NCBI RefSeq assembly: GCF_013314535.1
Contig: NZ_JABUAE010000002.1
Span: 62,001-126,000, forward strand
Origin: Bacillus sp. Xin1
GTDB lineage: Bacteria > Bacillota > Bacilli > Bacillales > Bacillaceae_G
DNA length: 64,000 nucleotides
Direction of reading: 5' to 3'
Shown: one piece after another, positions 57,389-64,000 of the stretch
Layout of the letters: each line of letters begins with the position of its first letter
Position numbering within the stretch: the stretch's first letter is position 1
Position numbers and translations under genes: made by a program
Notes under the pieces: model-generated
What the model was told of the DNA's origin: nothing
What the model saw: only the letters and a program-made list of their open reading frames with translations
Database searches by the model: none

Positions 57389-58654
57389 TTGTATGAATAT
57401 TCTCTTTTGCCTAATCGAATCATACTATGCGTCGATCTTCAAAGCTTTTACGCATCAGTCAGTTGTATCAAAAGAGGACTAGATCCGAGATATACAAAAC
57501 TTGCCGTAGTGGGTGATGTAAATCGAAGTGGGGCGATAGTGCTAGCAACCACACCTCCGTTAAAAGCATTGGGCGTTAAGAAAATGGCTCGATTATACGA
57601 AATACCTAAACGACCAGATATACTTATCGTTAACCCAATCATGCATACATATATGAAATGTTCGAATTACATAACGGAATTAGCGCTACAATACGTGGCA
57701 CCAGAAGATTTTCACCAGTATTCAATAGACGAATTTTTCATGGACATGACGGCTAGTATTCATTTGTTTGCGAATAGTCCGTACGAATTCGCACTAAATT
57801 TTAAGCGAGAAGTCTACGAACGTACGCGTATTATATGCACAATCGGCATTGGTCCCAATTTATTAATGAGTAAGGTTGCAATGGATAGTGAGGCGAAGCG
57901 GAACCAAACTGGGATTACACAATGGACGTATGACGATATACCCGAGAAGTTATGGAGCATAAGGCCACTCAGTAAATTTTGGGGTATATCGTACAAAACA
58001 GAAGCGAAGTTAAATAGAAAAGGAATTTATACAATCGGTGATTTAGCGAACTATCCACTGAAATATTTAAAACAAAACTTCGGGGTACTTGGAGAAGAAT
58101 TACACTTACATAGTAACGGTATAGATTTCAGTCGTATATCGGAAAAACATATCCAAGAGGAAAAATCTATAGCGAAGAGTCAGATATTATTACGTGATTA
58201 TATGATATATGAGATTCCGATCATTTTGCTCGAGCATACAGAAGAAGTGTGCTATCGATTACGCATGCAAAAGAAACTCGCTAGAACAATCCACCTTTCA
58301 ATAGGCAGCAGTAAAGGGTACGGTGGTGGCTTTAGAAAAACACACACGTTCAGCCGGCCGACCAATTTAACGATGGATGTGTATCAAGTTTGTACATATT
58401 ATTTACACACACTATACACTGGTGAGCCAATTCGAACAGTTAGCATATCACTAACGAATCTAGTAGCAGAAGGTGAAGAACAGATCTCGTTATTTGATAA
58501 CGTAATACAACGAGAAAAAGAAATGCGACTCACGCAGGTCATGGATGAAATCAGAACACGTTTCGGAAAAAATAGCATTTTACGAGGCGTTTCCTACACA
58601 GAAAATGCAACTGCGAGATATAGAAACACACTACTAGGGGGACACAAATCATGA
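57389..58654 (+). CDS. Y-family DNA polymerase (UvrX/DinB-type)
   Basis: A 421-residue translesion polymerase. The catalytic acids lie in LCVDLQSFYASVSCI and YSIDEFFMDMT. A finger/thumb region with HhH-like sequence (GIYTIGDLANYP) and a little-finger domain follow. This subgroup (YqjW/UvrX) is longer than DinB and is typical of SOS-induced or phage-borne polymerases. The start is TTG 57389, about 8 bases after AGGAG; a GTG at 57380 overlaps it. SOS boxes control it. Its stop overlaps a YolD gene. Confidence 0.9.
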   Translation: MYEYSLLPNRIILCVDLQSFYASVSCIKRGLDPRYTKLAVVGDVNRSGAIVLATTPPLKALGVKKMARLYEIPKRPDILIVNPIMHTYMKCSNYITELALQYVAPEDFHQYSIDEFFMDMTASIHLFANSPYEFALNFKREVYERTRIICTIGIGPNLLMSKVAMDSEAKRNQTGITQWTYDDIPEKLWSIRPLSKFWGISYKTEAKLNRKGIYTIGDLANYPLKYLKQNFGVLGEELHLHSNGIDFSRISEKHIQEEKSIAKSQILLRDYMIYEIPIILLEHTEEVCYRLRMQKKLARTIHLSIGSSKGYGGGFRKTHTFSRPTNLTMDVYQVCTYYLHTLYTGEPIRTVSISLTNLVAEGEEQISLFDNVIQREKEMRLTQVMDEIRTRFGKNSILRGVSYTENATARYRNTLLGGHKS

Positions 58655-58992
58655 ATAACGCAAATATGCCAAAAGGAAGAGGTATGATGAAATGGCAGCC
58701 GTTTGCAAGTATGCCAGAACAATTTATTGGTATACGAGAAATCATTAAAGAGAATGCAAAAGTGTCACGACCGATCGTAACGCAAGACGCCAAGGAGCGA
58801 ATTGAGAATCGTCTACTAACGTCGTTATTAACAGAAGAAGAAATACTAATTACATATTATGAGGATGGTTACGTACTTACTAGTTATATGACCGTTGTTG
58901 ATATTGATCCTTTAAAAAAGGAAGTTATGTGTACGGATGCATTTCATACTAAGAAGACGTTTATATTTATCGATATAATTGATGTAGAATGA
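58651..58992 (+). CDS. YolD-like protein
   Basis: A 113-residue protein starting with KGRGMMKWQPFASMPEQF, the YolD-like signature. YolD proteins are found beside UvrX-type polymerases and are thought to assist translesion synthesis in a UmuD-like way. It overlaps the polymerase stop by 4 bases. The remainder forms a small beta-rich domain (ITYYEDGYVLTSYMTVVDID). Confidence 0.88.
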   Translation: MNNANMPKGRGMMKWQPFASMPEQFIGIREIIKENAKVSRPIVTQDAKERIENRLLTSLLTEEEILITYYEDGYVLTSYMTVVDIDPLKKEVMCTDAFHTKKTFIFIDIIDVE

Positions 58993-59130
58993 GCGCTATT
59001 GAACTACAGGAGATTGCATACTTGCTGTACTAGATGAATATGAAATTGGTGAAAACTTCGGTGCGATCTGGTGAAGAGATAAACAAATATATAGACTTGA
59101 AAATAGAGGGAGATAAGAGGCGGATGAAAA

Positions 59131-59172
59131 AATAAAAACCGTATCAAATGTTTATTTGATACGGTTTTTTAC
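59131..59172 (-). terminator. Rho-independent terminator after the tRNA
   Basis: AAAAACCGTATCAAAT pairs with ATTTGATACGGTTTTT around GTTT. It lies just downstream of the minus-strand tRNA, and can also stop plus-strand transcription. Confidence 0.9.
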
Positions 59173-59177
59173 AACTA

Positions 59178-59250
59178 TGACCCCGGAGAGGCTCGAACTC
59201 ACGACCTCCACCCTGTCAAGGTGGCGCTCTCCCTGCTGAGCTACGGGATC
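59178..59250 (-). tRNA. tRNA-Val(GAC)
   Basis: A 73-base cloverleaf on the minus strand. Acceptor stem GATCCCG/CGGGGTC (with a G-U), D-arm GCTC/GAGC, anticodon stem CCACC/GGTGG with loop TTGACAG (anticodon GAC at 59215-59217), T-loop TTCGAGC. The T-stem has one T-T mismatch (GTGAG/CTCTC), and no CCA is encoded. It stands alone, not in a tRNA cluster. Confidence 0.85.
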
Positions 59251-59486
59251 GTAATAAATATTGATGTTGTTTTATGTCTGATAATTCTGTTAAGTTTATT
59301 ATACATAACTAAGTGTCACATTACAATAGTTTTTAATTGCAATATGTAAACTGTTATATGCTATTTGGAAATGAGAAGTGTATGGAAAGGTTGGACGGGT
59401 TAGAAGACAGAAAGGTTTATAGAATATGTTTTTTTAGAAGTGAGCATTGCAAGTGTTTAAATGAAAGAAAAGAATATCGGCTTGTA

Positions 59487-59708
59487 TTATTTCTTCCTAA
59501 ACTTTAATAAAGGACTTGTATTGCTTAATTCAACAAAGAAGGGAAAAAGAAATAAAAAAGGTAAAGCATGAGCACCAAATTCAAATGTATCATCTGAAAG
59601 ATATTGTCTTTCAAAACAATAAGGACAGTCCTTACCATCATTTTGCATGAGAATTGACCAGGTATCTTTTGCTTTCCATTTCGCTTTACAATTCGTACAA
59701 CGAGTCAT
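59487..59708 (-). CDS. cxxc_20_cxxc-type small zinc-binding protein
   Basis: A 73-residue protein with CTNC and CPYC pairs about 20 residues apart (TRCTNCKAKWK, then GKDCPYCFERQY), the hallmark of the cxxc_20_cxxc family. A hydrophobic segment (LPFLFLFPFF) follows, probably a membrane helix. I prefer ATG 59708, with AAAGGATGG upstream, over the ATG at 59717. The function is unknown. Confidence 0.8.
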   Translation of the reverse strand: MTRCTNCKAKWKAKDTWSILMQNDGKDCPYCFERQYLSDDTFEFGAHALPFLFLFPFFVELSNTSPLLKFRKK

Positions 59709-59915
59709 AAAACCCATCCTTTCCTTTGGTTTATTTTATTTTCCTAAATATCCCATTTAATTATATGCAGAATAAATACTAGAGTAAATGAAATCAGATA
59801 GAAGTTTATATGTATTACATGTGAAAAGGTAAGTATTATTGTAAATAATATATATCTATTTAACTTGAAACATCGATATAAGCTTATAATCTATAAATAA
59901 AAGGAGAGTGTCACA

Positions 59916-60451
59916 ATGGTTAAAAAAGTGATTCGTTTTGTTATGGAGGCCTTGTTTTATTTGGAGTTATACTCGGCGGCGTTATGTGGTTTCATAAAAC
60001 AGATAAACAAGGAACGAATGTTGAAAAAACTGAGACAATGAAAGAGGTAGACAAATCAAAAGATATTGGAATGAAGATAAGGGAAACGCATAGTGATTTA
60101 AATCGTATGACTGGTTGGGAAAGATATGAGAATCTTGAGAAGGTGGATGCCCTAGCTTGGGAAGAGAACAAAGAGGGTTTTAAATTAATTGATGTAACTT
60201 TAAAGGAGGCAGTTTCATTGACTACAGGTAATTTAAAGGAAGATTTAGAACGAGCTAGAAAATTGCTTGATATTTCAGTTCAAAATCACGATACAACAGC
60301 TTTACTATATGTTCATCGTATTTTACATGATCTTGATATCGGACAAAACAGATTGAAAGAGAAAGATGTGTTTAATAGCGCAAAAGCGGGTGCTGGTAAT
60401 GCGAGTGAAATACCTACTTATGATGATTATATTAAGCAACATAGTAAATAA
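59916..60451 (+). pseudogene. Signal-anchored small protein, frameshifted near residue 10
   Basis: A good start exists at 59916 (AAAAGGAG about 8 bases before ATG). From it the frame reads MVKKVIRFVM and then breaks. One base lower in frame, the sequence continues GGLVLFGVILGGVMWFHKTDKQG and on to 60451. An extra G in the ATGGAGG stretch at about 59945 would restore one protein of about 178 residues with an N-terminal membrane anchor and a soluble helical domain (WERYENLEKVDALAWEEN, then LLYVHRILHDLDIG). It is either a real one-base deletion or a sequencing error. The family is unassigned. If the deletion is real, the internal ATG at 59984 has no good ribosome site. Confidence 0.7.
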
Positions 60452-60568
60452 ATAGTTACTTTATAGTTGTTTTGGTAGGATATTCTTTTTACAATGTCAT
60501 AGAAATAGTATATAACAGAAATAGAGAATAGATTTATAAATATTCATAGATTAAAGGAGCATATACGA

Positions 60569-60796
60569 ATGGTAAGAAAAACTTTCAAGATGCGTGTACC
60601 TAGAAATAGAACAATTTCAATAAATGGTGCGATTCTTGATGTTGATGTTTCTCATGATGAGTTTTTAGATGAGTTTATTAAATGGGTAGATTTAAAGGGC
60701 TGGTCCTTTATGGGAATGACTGATGAAATTACAGAAGAGGAAGCTGGGAATAATTTAATAGATTTATTAGCTGATGAGAAGGATAAGAAAGAATGA
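60569..60796 (+). CDS. Small acidic conserved-looking protein
   Basis: A 75-residue protein (MVRKTFKMRVPRNRTISING, then DEFLDEFIKWVDLKGWSFMG) with AAAGGAG about 8 bases upstream. The middle resembles small proteins that accompany antitoxin-like or phage regulators, but no family is recognised. It stands alone. Confidence 0.65.
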   Translation: MVRKTFKMRVPRNRTISINGAILDVDVSHDEFLDEFIKWVDLKGWSFMGMTDEITEEEAGNNLIDLLADEKDKKE

Positions 60797-60952
60797 GTCC
60801 TTCTTATTTTTATACGTATGATTATGTCCTTTCTTGTAAAATTATGATATAGTGAAAAACGGTAATAATTTTTCCATTTTAATTCCAATTGTATGACAGA
60901 TTGGTAGAGTTAGTACATACGGTGAAAAAGAAAATAGAAAAGGGAGAGTCAC

Positions 60953-62221
60953 ATGGTGAATTGTAAGAAAATTTCGGTTTTTATGATGGTTATTTGTTTA
61001 TTCTTTTTAACACCTATGACATTGTACGCTGAAACTAGCACCGCACCAGTACCGGCACTAGGCCAAGGTCCAAATGTATTTGGTCAGTTTGCAGTTTCAA
61101 TCGATGCAAAAACGGGGGATGTGTTGTACGACAAAAATGCATATCAACATGCATTTCCGGCAAGTATGACGAAGGTATTGACTGCTATTTTATTAATGGA
61201 GCATGTGAAGCCGGGGGAGCAATTTACGTTTTCGCAACCTGCATTAGATCAGGAAAAAAGTAATTATCAACTTGAATTTCAAGTAGGGGAAACGATCGAT
61301 CGGAATACAGCGCTTACAATTTTAATGGTGCTGAGTGCAAATGATGTTTCGTACGCAATTGGTGAACGTATTGGAGGAAGTATAGAGAACTTTGCAAATA
61401 TGATGAATGAGAAAGCAAAGCAACTAGGAGCAAAAGATAGTCATTTTATAACGCCCAATGGTTTACATGACTCGAATCATTACACGACGGCATATGATAT
61501 GGCAATGATTACGAGAGGGGTTCAGCAATATCCTGAGATTTTACAAGCCATGAATACAAAAAGGATAACGGTTACAACATCTAGACAAACGGTTTCTATT
61601 TTTAATAAAGCTACCTATTTTGAAAACCCATACAGCATTGGGGGGAAAACGGGTTTTACGAATGAAGCACGCAATACTCTTGTATTGTTAAATGAGAAAG
61701 ATGGCAATCGTATTATCAATGTTGTGATGGCATCACAAAGACCAGAAATCTACGAAGATATGCGTCAAATTGCAGATCATTCCTTCGCGCAATTTACAAA
61801 GCAAATGGTGTTAGATAAAAATAATTGGCATCAGCAGGCAACATATTTAGATAAAAATATAGATTGTGAACTGGAAAAAAGTGCAGAATTGATGTTAAAG
61901 AAAGATGAAGGAAAGAATGTGAAAACAGTCTTTAAAGCAGCTACGGTTGATAAGGAACAATTATATCAAAAAGGAATTCACCGCGGAGATGTGATCGGGA
62001 CAGTAAATGTGACGAAAAATAATCAAACGATTGAAAGCATTAATGTTCTTTCTAAGGAAGATGTTACATTTGCAATACCTAAAAAAAATATAAAGCCAGC
62101 TGAGCCTACGTATCCAGTTGGGTTGATGGCAAGTATCGGAATTGGATTTATTGCTTGTATGATAATCGGTTTATATATAGTAAGACGTGCTAAAAAGAAT
62201 GTGATTTCAGAAGGGGAATAG
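60953..62221 (+). CDS. D-alanyl-D-alanine carboxypeptidase (DacF/PBP-like)
   Basis: A 422-residue low-molecular-weight PBP. A signal peptide (about residues 1-25) is followed by the S11 peptidase domain with catalytic SxxK as ASMTK (about residue 66), SxN as SAND, and KTG as GGKTGFT. A C-terminal PBP5-like domain precedes a membrane span at about residues 393-412. It trims D-Ala from peptidoglycan stem peptides outside the membrane. It resembles DacF/DacA; the exact paralogue is unclear. AAGGGAG precedes the ATG. Confidence 0.9.
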   Translation: MVNCKKISVFMMVICLFFLTPMTLYAETSTAPVPALGQGPNVFGQFAVSIDAKTGDVLYDKNAYQHAFPASMTKVLTAILLMEHVKPGEQFTFSQPALDQEKSNYQLEFQVGETIDRNTALTILMVLSANDVSYAIGERIGGSIENFANMMNEKAKQLGAKDSHFITPNGLHDSNHYTTAYDMAMITRGVQQYPEILQAMNTKRITVTTSRQTVSIFNKATYFENPYSIGGKTGFTNEARNTLVLLNEKDGNRIINVVMASQRPEIYEDMRQIADHSFAQFTKQMVLDKNNWHQQATYLDKNIDCELEKSAELMLKKDEGKNVKTVFKAATVDKEQLYQKGIHRGDVIGTVNVTKNNQTIESINVLSKEDVTFAIPKKNIKPAEPTYPVGLMASIGIGFIACMIIGLYIVRRAKKNVISEGE

Positions 62222-62246
62222 GCAATGATCAATTGCCTATTTTTTA
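62215..62246 (+). terminator. Rho-independent terminator
   Basis: AATAGGCAAT pairs with ATTGCCTATT, followed by TTTT. It starts in the last codon of the carboxypeptidase gene. Confidence 0.85.
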
Positions 62247-62355
62247 TTGCGTTTTCGAGTTGTTCATTATAGTATTGACTTAAGTTCTCTTTTAAGAACA
62301 ATTCAGGATATCCTTGTTTTACGTGCATATACATAATAAAAAGGAGGAGATACGG

Positions 62356-62931
62356 ATGAAACTAGTTTGGAAGATTATTAGTAACGTTATCTCATTTGTT
62401 TTATTTGCGCTCATGGTTTGTTTAGCGTTTGTTGTCATTTCATCAAAGGCGAGCGGCGGGGATCCAACCGTAATGGGATATCAATTTAAAACGGTACTAT
62501 CTGGATCGATGGAACCAACATTTTTAACAGGTTCAATTATTGCGATTGAACCAACGAAAGATGGATCTAAATATAAAAAAGATGATGTAATTACTTTTAA
62601 AGAAGATGAGAAAAAAATTGTCACTCACCGTATTATTGGTGTGAAAGAGGTAAATGGGAAAGTCATGTATGAAACAAAAGGTGACAATAATAATGGTCCG
62701 GATTTAAAGCCAGTCTTAGCGGAAAATGTTATTGGAAAATATGAAGATATTACAGTTCCATATGTGGGATATTTGTTGAATTATGCAAGTTCAAAAGCAG
62801 GAGCTGCCTTACTTTTAATTATTCCAGGTGTATGCTTACTTGTGTATTCTATCATTTCTATCTCTAGCGCAATCCGTAGCATTGATAATGAAAAGAAAAA
62901 TAAATCTACAGATGTTGGACAATCTGTGTAA
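62356..62931 (+). CDS. sipW: Signal peptidase I of the ER type (SipW)
   Basis: A 191-residue membrane peptidase with an N-terminal span (residues 10-30), the catalytic Ser in LSGSMEPTF (about residue 50), the catalytic His in VTHRIIG (replacing Lys of usual bacterial type I enzymes), GDNNNGPD and a C-terminal span. SipW processes TasA. It is directly upstream of tasA. AAGGAGGAG lies about 7 bases before the ATG at 62356; an in-frame ATG at 62314 lacks a site. Part of the biofilm fibre operon controlled by SinR in this species group. Confidence 0.93.
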   Translation: MKLVWKIISNVISFVLFALMVCLAFVVISSKASGGDPTVMGYQFKTVLSGSMEPTFLTGSIIAIEPTKDGSKYKKDDVITFKEDEKKIVTHRIIGVKEVNGKVMYETKGDNNNGPDLKPVLAENVIGKYEDITVPYVGYLLNYASSKAGAALLLIIPGVCLLVYSIISISSAIRSIDNEKKNKSTDVGQSV

Positions 62932-62975
62932 TTCCGTGTAATTCCGTGTAATTCCGTGTAATTCCGTGTAATTCC
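62926..62975 (+). repeat. 10-bp tandem repeat at the sipW stop
   Basis: Five perfect copies of GTGTAATTCC. The first includes the sipW stop (TAA at 62929-62931). It lies between sipW and the tasA ribosome site. Confidence 0.95.
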
Positions 62976-63032
62976 GTTATTTTCTCTATTTTGGAGATTA
63001 TAAATATATAGATATTATTGGGGGATATGGAC

Positions 63033-63620
63033 ATGACCTTAAAGAAAAAAATGGGAATGGGAATTACATCAGCGCTTTTGGGAGCAGCATTAATCGGAGG
63101 AGGAACATACGCGTACTTTAGCGATAAAGAAGTCTCAAATAATACATTTGCGGCAGGTACGCTTGATTTAACTGCAAATCCGACAGCAATTATTAATGTG
63201 AATAATATTAAGCCTGGTGATACGATCATACGCGATTTTGAATTGGTAAACAGTGGGACAATAGATATTGAAAAAGTTTTATTATACTCTGAATATAGTG
63301 TGAAAGATGCGAAAGGCGATAATACTGAAGATTTTGGTGACCAGATTAAAGTAACGATTTTAAGAAATATGGACAAGGGACATGCGATTATAAAAGAAAA
63401 GAAATTATCTCAATTAACAGGAAAACCATCTGTACCAGTTAATAATGATGCCCTGTCTGAGAGAGTAGATGAGAAGGGAATTAAAGCGGGAAACAAGGAT
63501 ACATTTAAAGTGAAGTTCGAATTTATGGATAATGGAAAAAATCAAAATCAATTTCAAGGGGATACACTTGAGTTGAAATGGACATTCGATGCGCAGCAAA
63601 CAAAAGGTGAGGAAAAATAA
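63033..63620 (+). CDS. tasA: TasA/camelysin-family amyloid fibre protein
   Basis: A 195-residue secreted protein of the TasA/CalY family. The signal peptide (KKKMGMGITSALLGAALIG then TYAYFSD) is the kind cut by SipW. The mature part has the family strands FAAGTLDLTANP, DTIIRDFELVNSGT and LKWTFDAQ. It builds the protein fibres of the biofilm matrix. The start ATG at 63033 has GGGGGA 7 bases upstream. The cereus group also has a second copy, CalY, usually a few genes downstream; its adjacency to sipW makes TasA the better name. Confidence 0.92.
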   Translation: MTLKKKMGMGITSALLGAALIGGGTYAYFSDKEVSNNTFAAGTLDLTANPTAIINVNNIKPGDTIIRDFELVNSGTIDIEKVLLYSEYSVKDAKGDNTEDFGDQIKVTILRNMDKGHAIIKEKKLSQLTGKPSVPVNNDALSERVDEKGIKAGNKDTFKVKFEFMDNGKNQNQFQGDTLELKWTFDAQQTKGEEK

Positions 63621-63627
63621 ACCGAGG

Positions 63628-63659
63628 AAAAAGCTATCAAAAACGATAGCTTTTTTCTT
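63628..63659 (+). terminator. Rho-independent terminator
   Basis: AAAAAGCTATC pairs with GATAGCTTTTT, followed by more T. It ends the sipW-tasA operon. Confidence 0.9.
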
Positions 63660-63791
63660 TTGATAGATGTAGGAGGTAGATTAAGTGAAAAATGATACAG
63701 CTTTTTCTTTTCATTTGAATACAACTTCATTATAATGAATTTATAAGTTCTTCATAAAGAACGAGAAATGCACGTAGTGGGAGAGGGTATA

Positions 63792-64000
63792 ATGTCAAAA
63801 ACTTCAAAGAGGATAAAAGCGATGCTCATATTACCATGTATGTGTTCGGCTGCTTTTTATATGGGCTCTCAAATCGTTACTCATACAGAAGCTGCTTTTG
63901 TAAAAGAGCAACAGGTTCAAGGTGTTATTTCTGCAGCACCTGTATTTCCGAAAACAATTGATATATTAAAAAGCGATGCTCAGCAGCGTGAACAATCTAT
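63792..64000 (+). CDS. Secreted biofilm-locus protein (DUF4047/BC1280-like), 3' end outside window
   Basis: The first 69 codons of a gene running off the right edge. It starts MSKTSKRIKAMLILPCMCSA, a signal-peptide-like sequence, and continues FVKEQQVQGVISAAPVFP. In Bacillus cereus the gene after tasA at this locus (BC1280) is a secreted protein of the same kind linked to biofilm formation. Call made mainly from position and signal sequence. GGGAGAGGG precedes the ATG. Confidence 0.7.
   Translation, partial: MSKTSKRIKAMLILPCMCSAAFYMGSQIVTHTEAAFVKEQQVQGVISAAPVFPKTIDILKSDAQQREQS

Overview
The window looks like chromosome of a Bacillus cereus group member. It has low GC, exosporium and spore coat genes of the CotO/CotY/CotZ type, several copies of the group-specific bcr1 repeat, a sipW-tasA biofilm locus, and a heterocycloanthracin-type peptide cluster. 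Gene order also fits: spore coat genes, yjcDFGH, putP, trp, odhAB, sipW-tasA. I cannot name the species from the sequence alone.

Region 1 (1-11.4 kb) is an accessory sugar-decoration island: several GT4 glycosyltransferases, one fused to a methyltransferase, a CgeB-like protein, two stand-alone methyltransferases, and a gmd-rmd pair that would make a GDP-6-deoxyhexose (GDP-D-rhamnose). Region 2 (11.4-15.9 kb) holds spore outer-layer genes: a Pro/Gly-rich surface protein, CotO with an expanded Lys/Glu/Ala repeat, two CotY/CotZ-family cysteine-rich proteins, a DUF1360 protein and a small Gln-rich protein. The sugar island probably glycosylates the spore surface.

Region 3 (15.9-25 kb) contains the yjcD-yjcF-yjcG-yjcH neighbourhood, an EamA transporter, a repetitive Asn/Thr/Val-rich protein, a structured-RNA-like block with an orphan ORF tail, an Ig-like domain protein and putP. 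Region 4 (25-32.2 kb) is a complete trpEGDCFBA operon behind one promoter and two tandem Trp-specific T-box leaders. Region 5 (32-41.5 kb) is mixed housekeeping: a lactate-permease family transporter, YukJ, a membrane protein with an HExxH motif, two zinc-ribbon membrane proteins, a possible endospore-appendage-like protein and CoA-disulfide reductase.

Region 6 (41.5-47.6 kb) is the most striking system. It is a minus-strand thiazole/oxazole-modified microcin (TOMM) operon: a precursor with 18 Cys in CGGxx-type repeats, a ThiF-like partner, a fused E1-like/YcaO cyclodehydratase and a SagB-type dehydrogenase. A terminator-like hairpin lies before the precursor and another after it. Region 7 (47.9-52.3 kb) is odhA-odhB. 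Region 8 (53-64 kb) has a small XRE/membrane cassette, a cell-wall-binding-repeat plus 3D-domain protein, a Rap-Phr pair whose Phr gene is only 44 codons, an SOS-boxed Y-family polymerase with a YolD partner, an isolated tRNA-Val(GAC), a frameshifted small membrane protein, a DacF-like carboxypeptidase, and sipW-tasA followed by a partial gene.

Dispersed repeats tie the window together: four full-span and two partial bcr1 copies, and a second hairpin-bearing family (about 100-170 bp, at least three copies plus one weak) that I cannot name.
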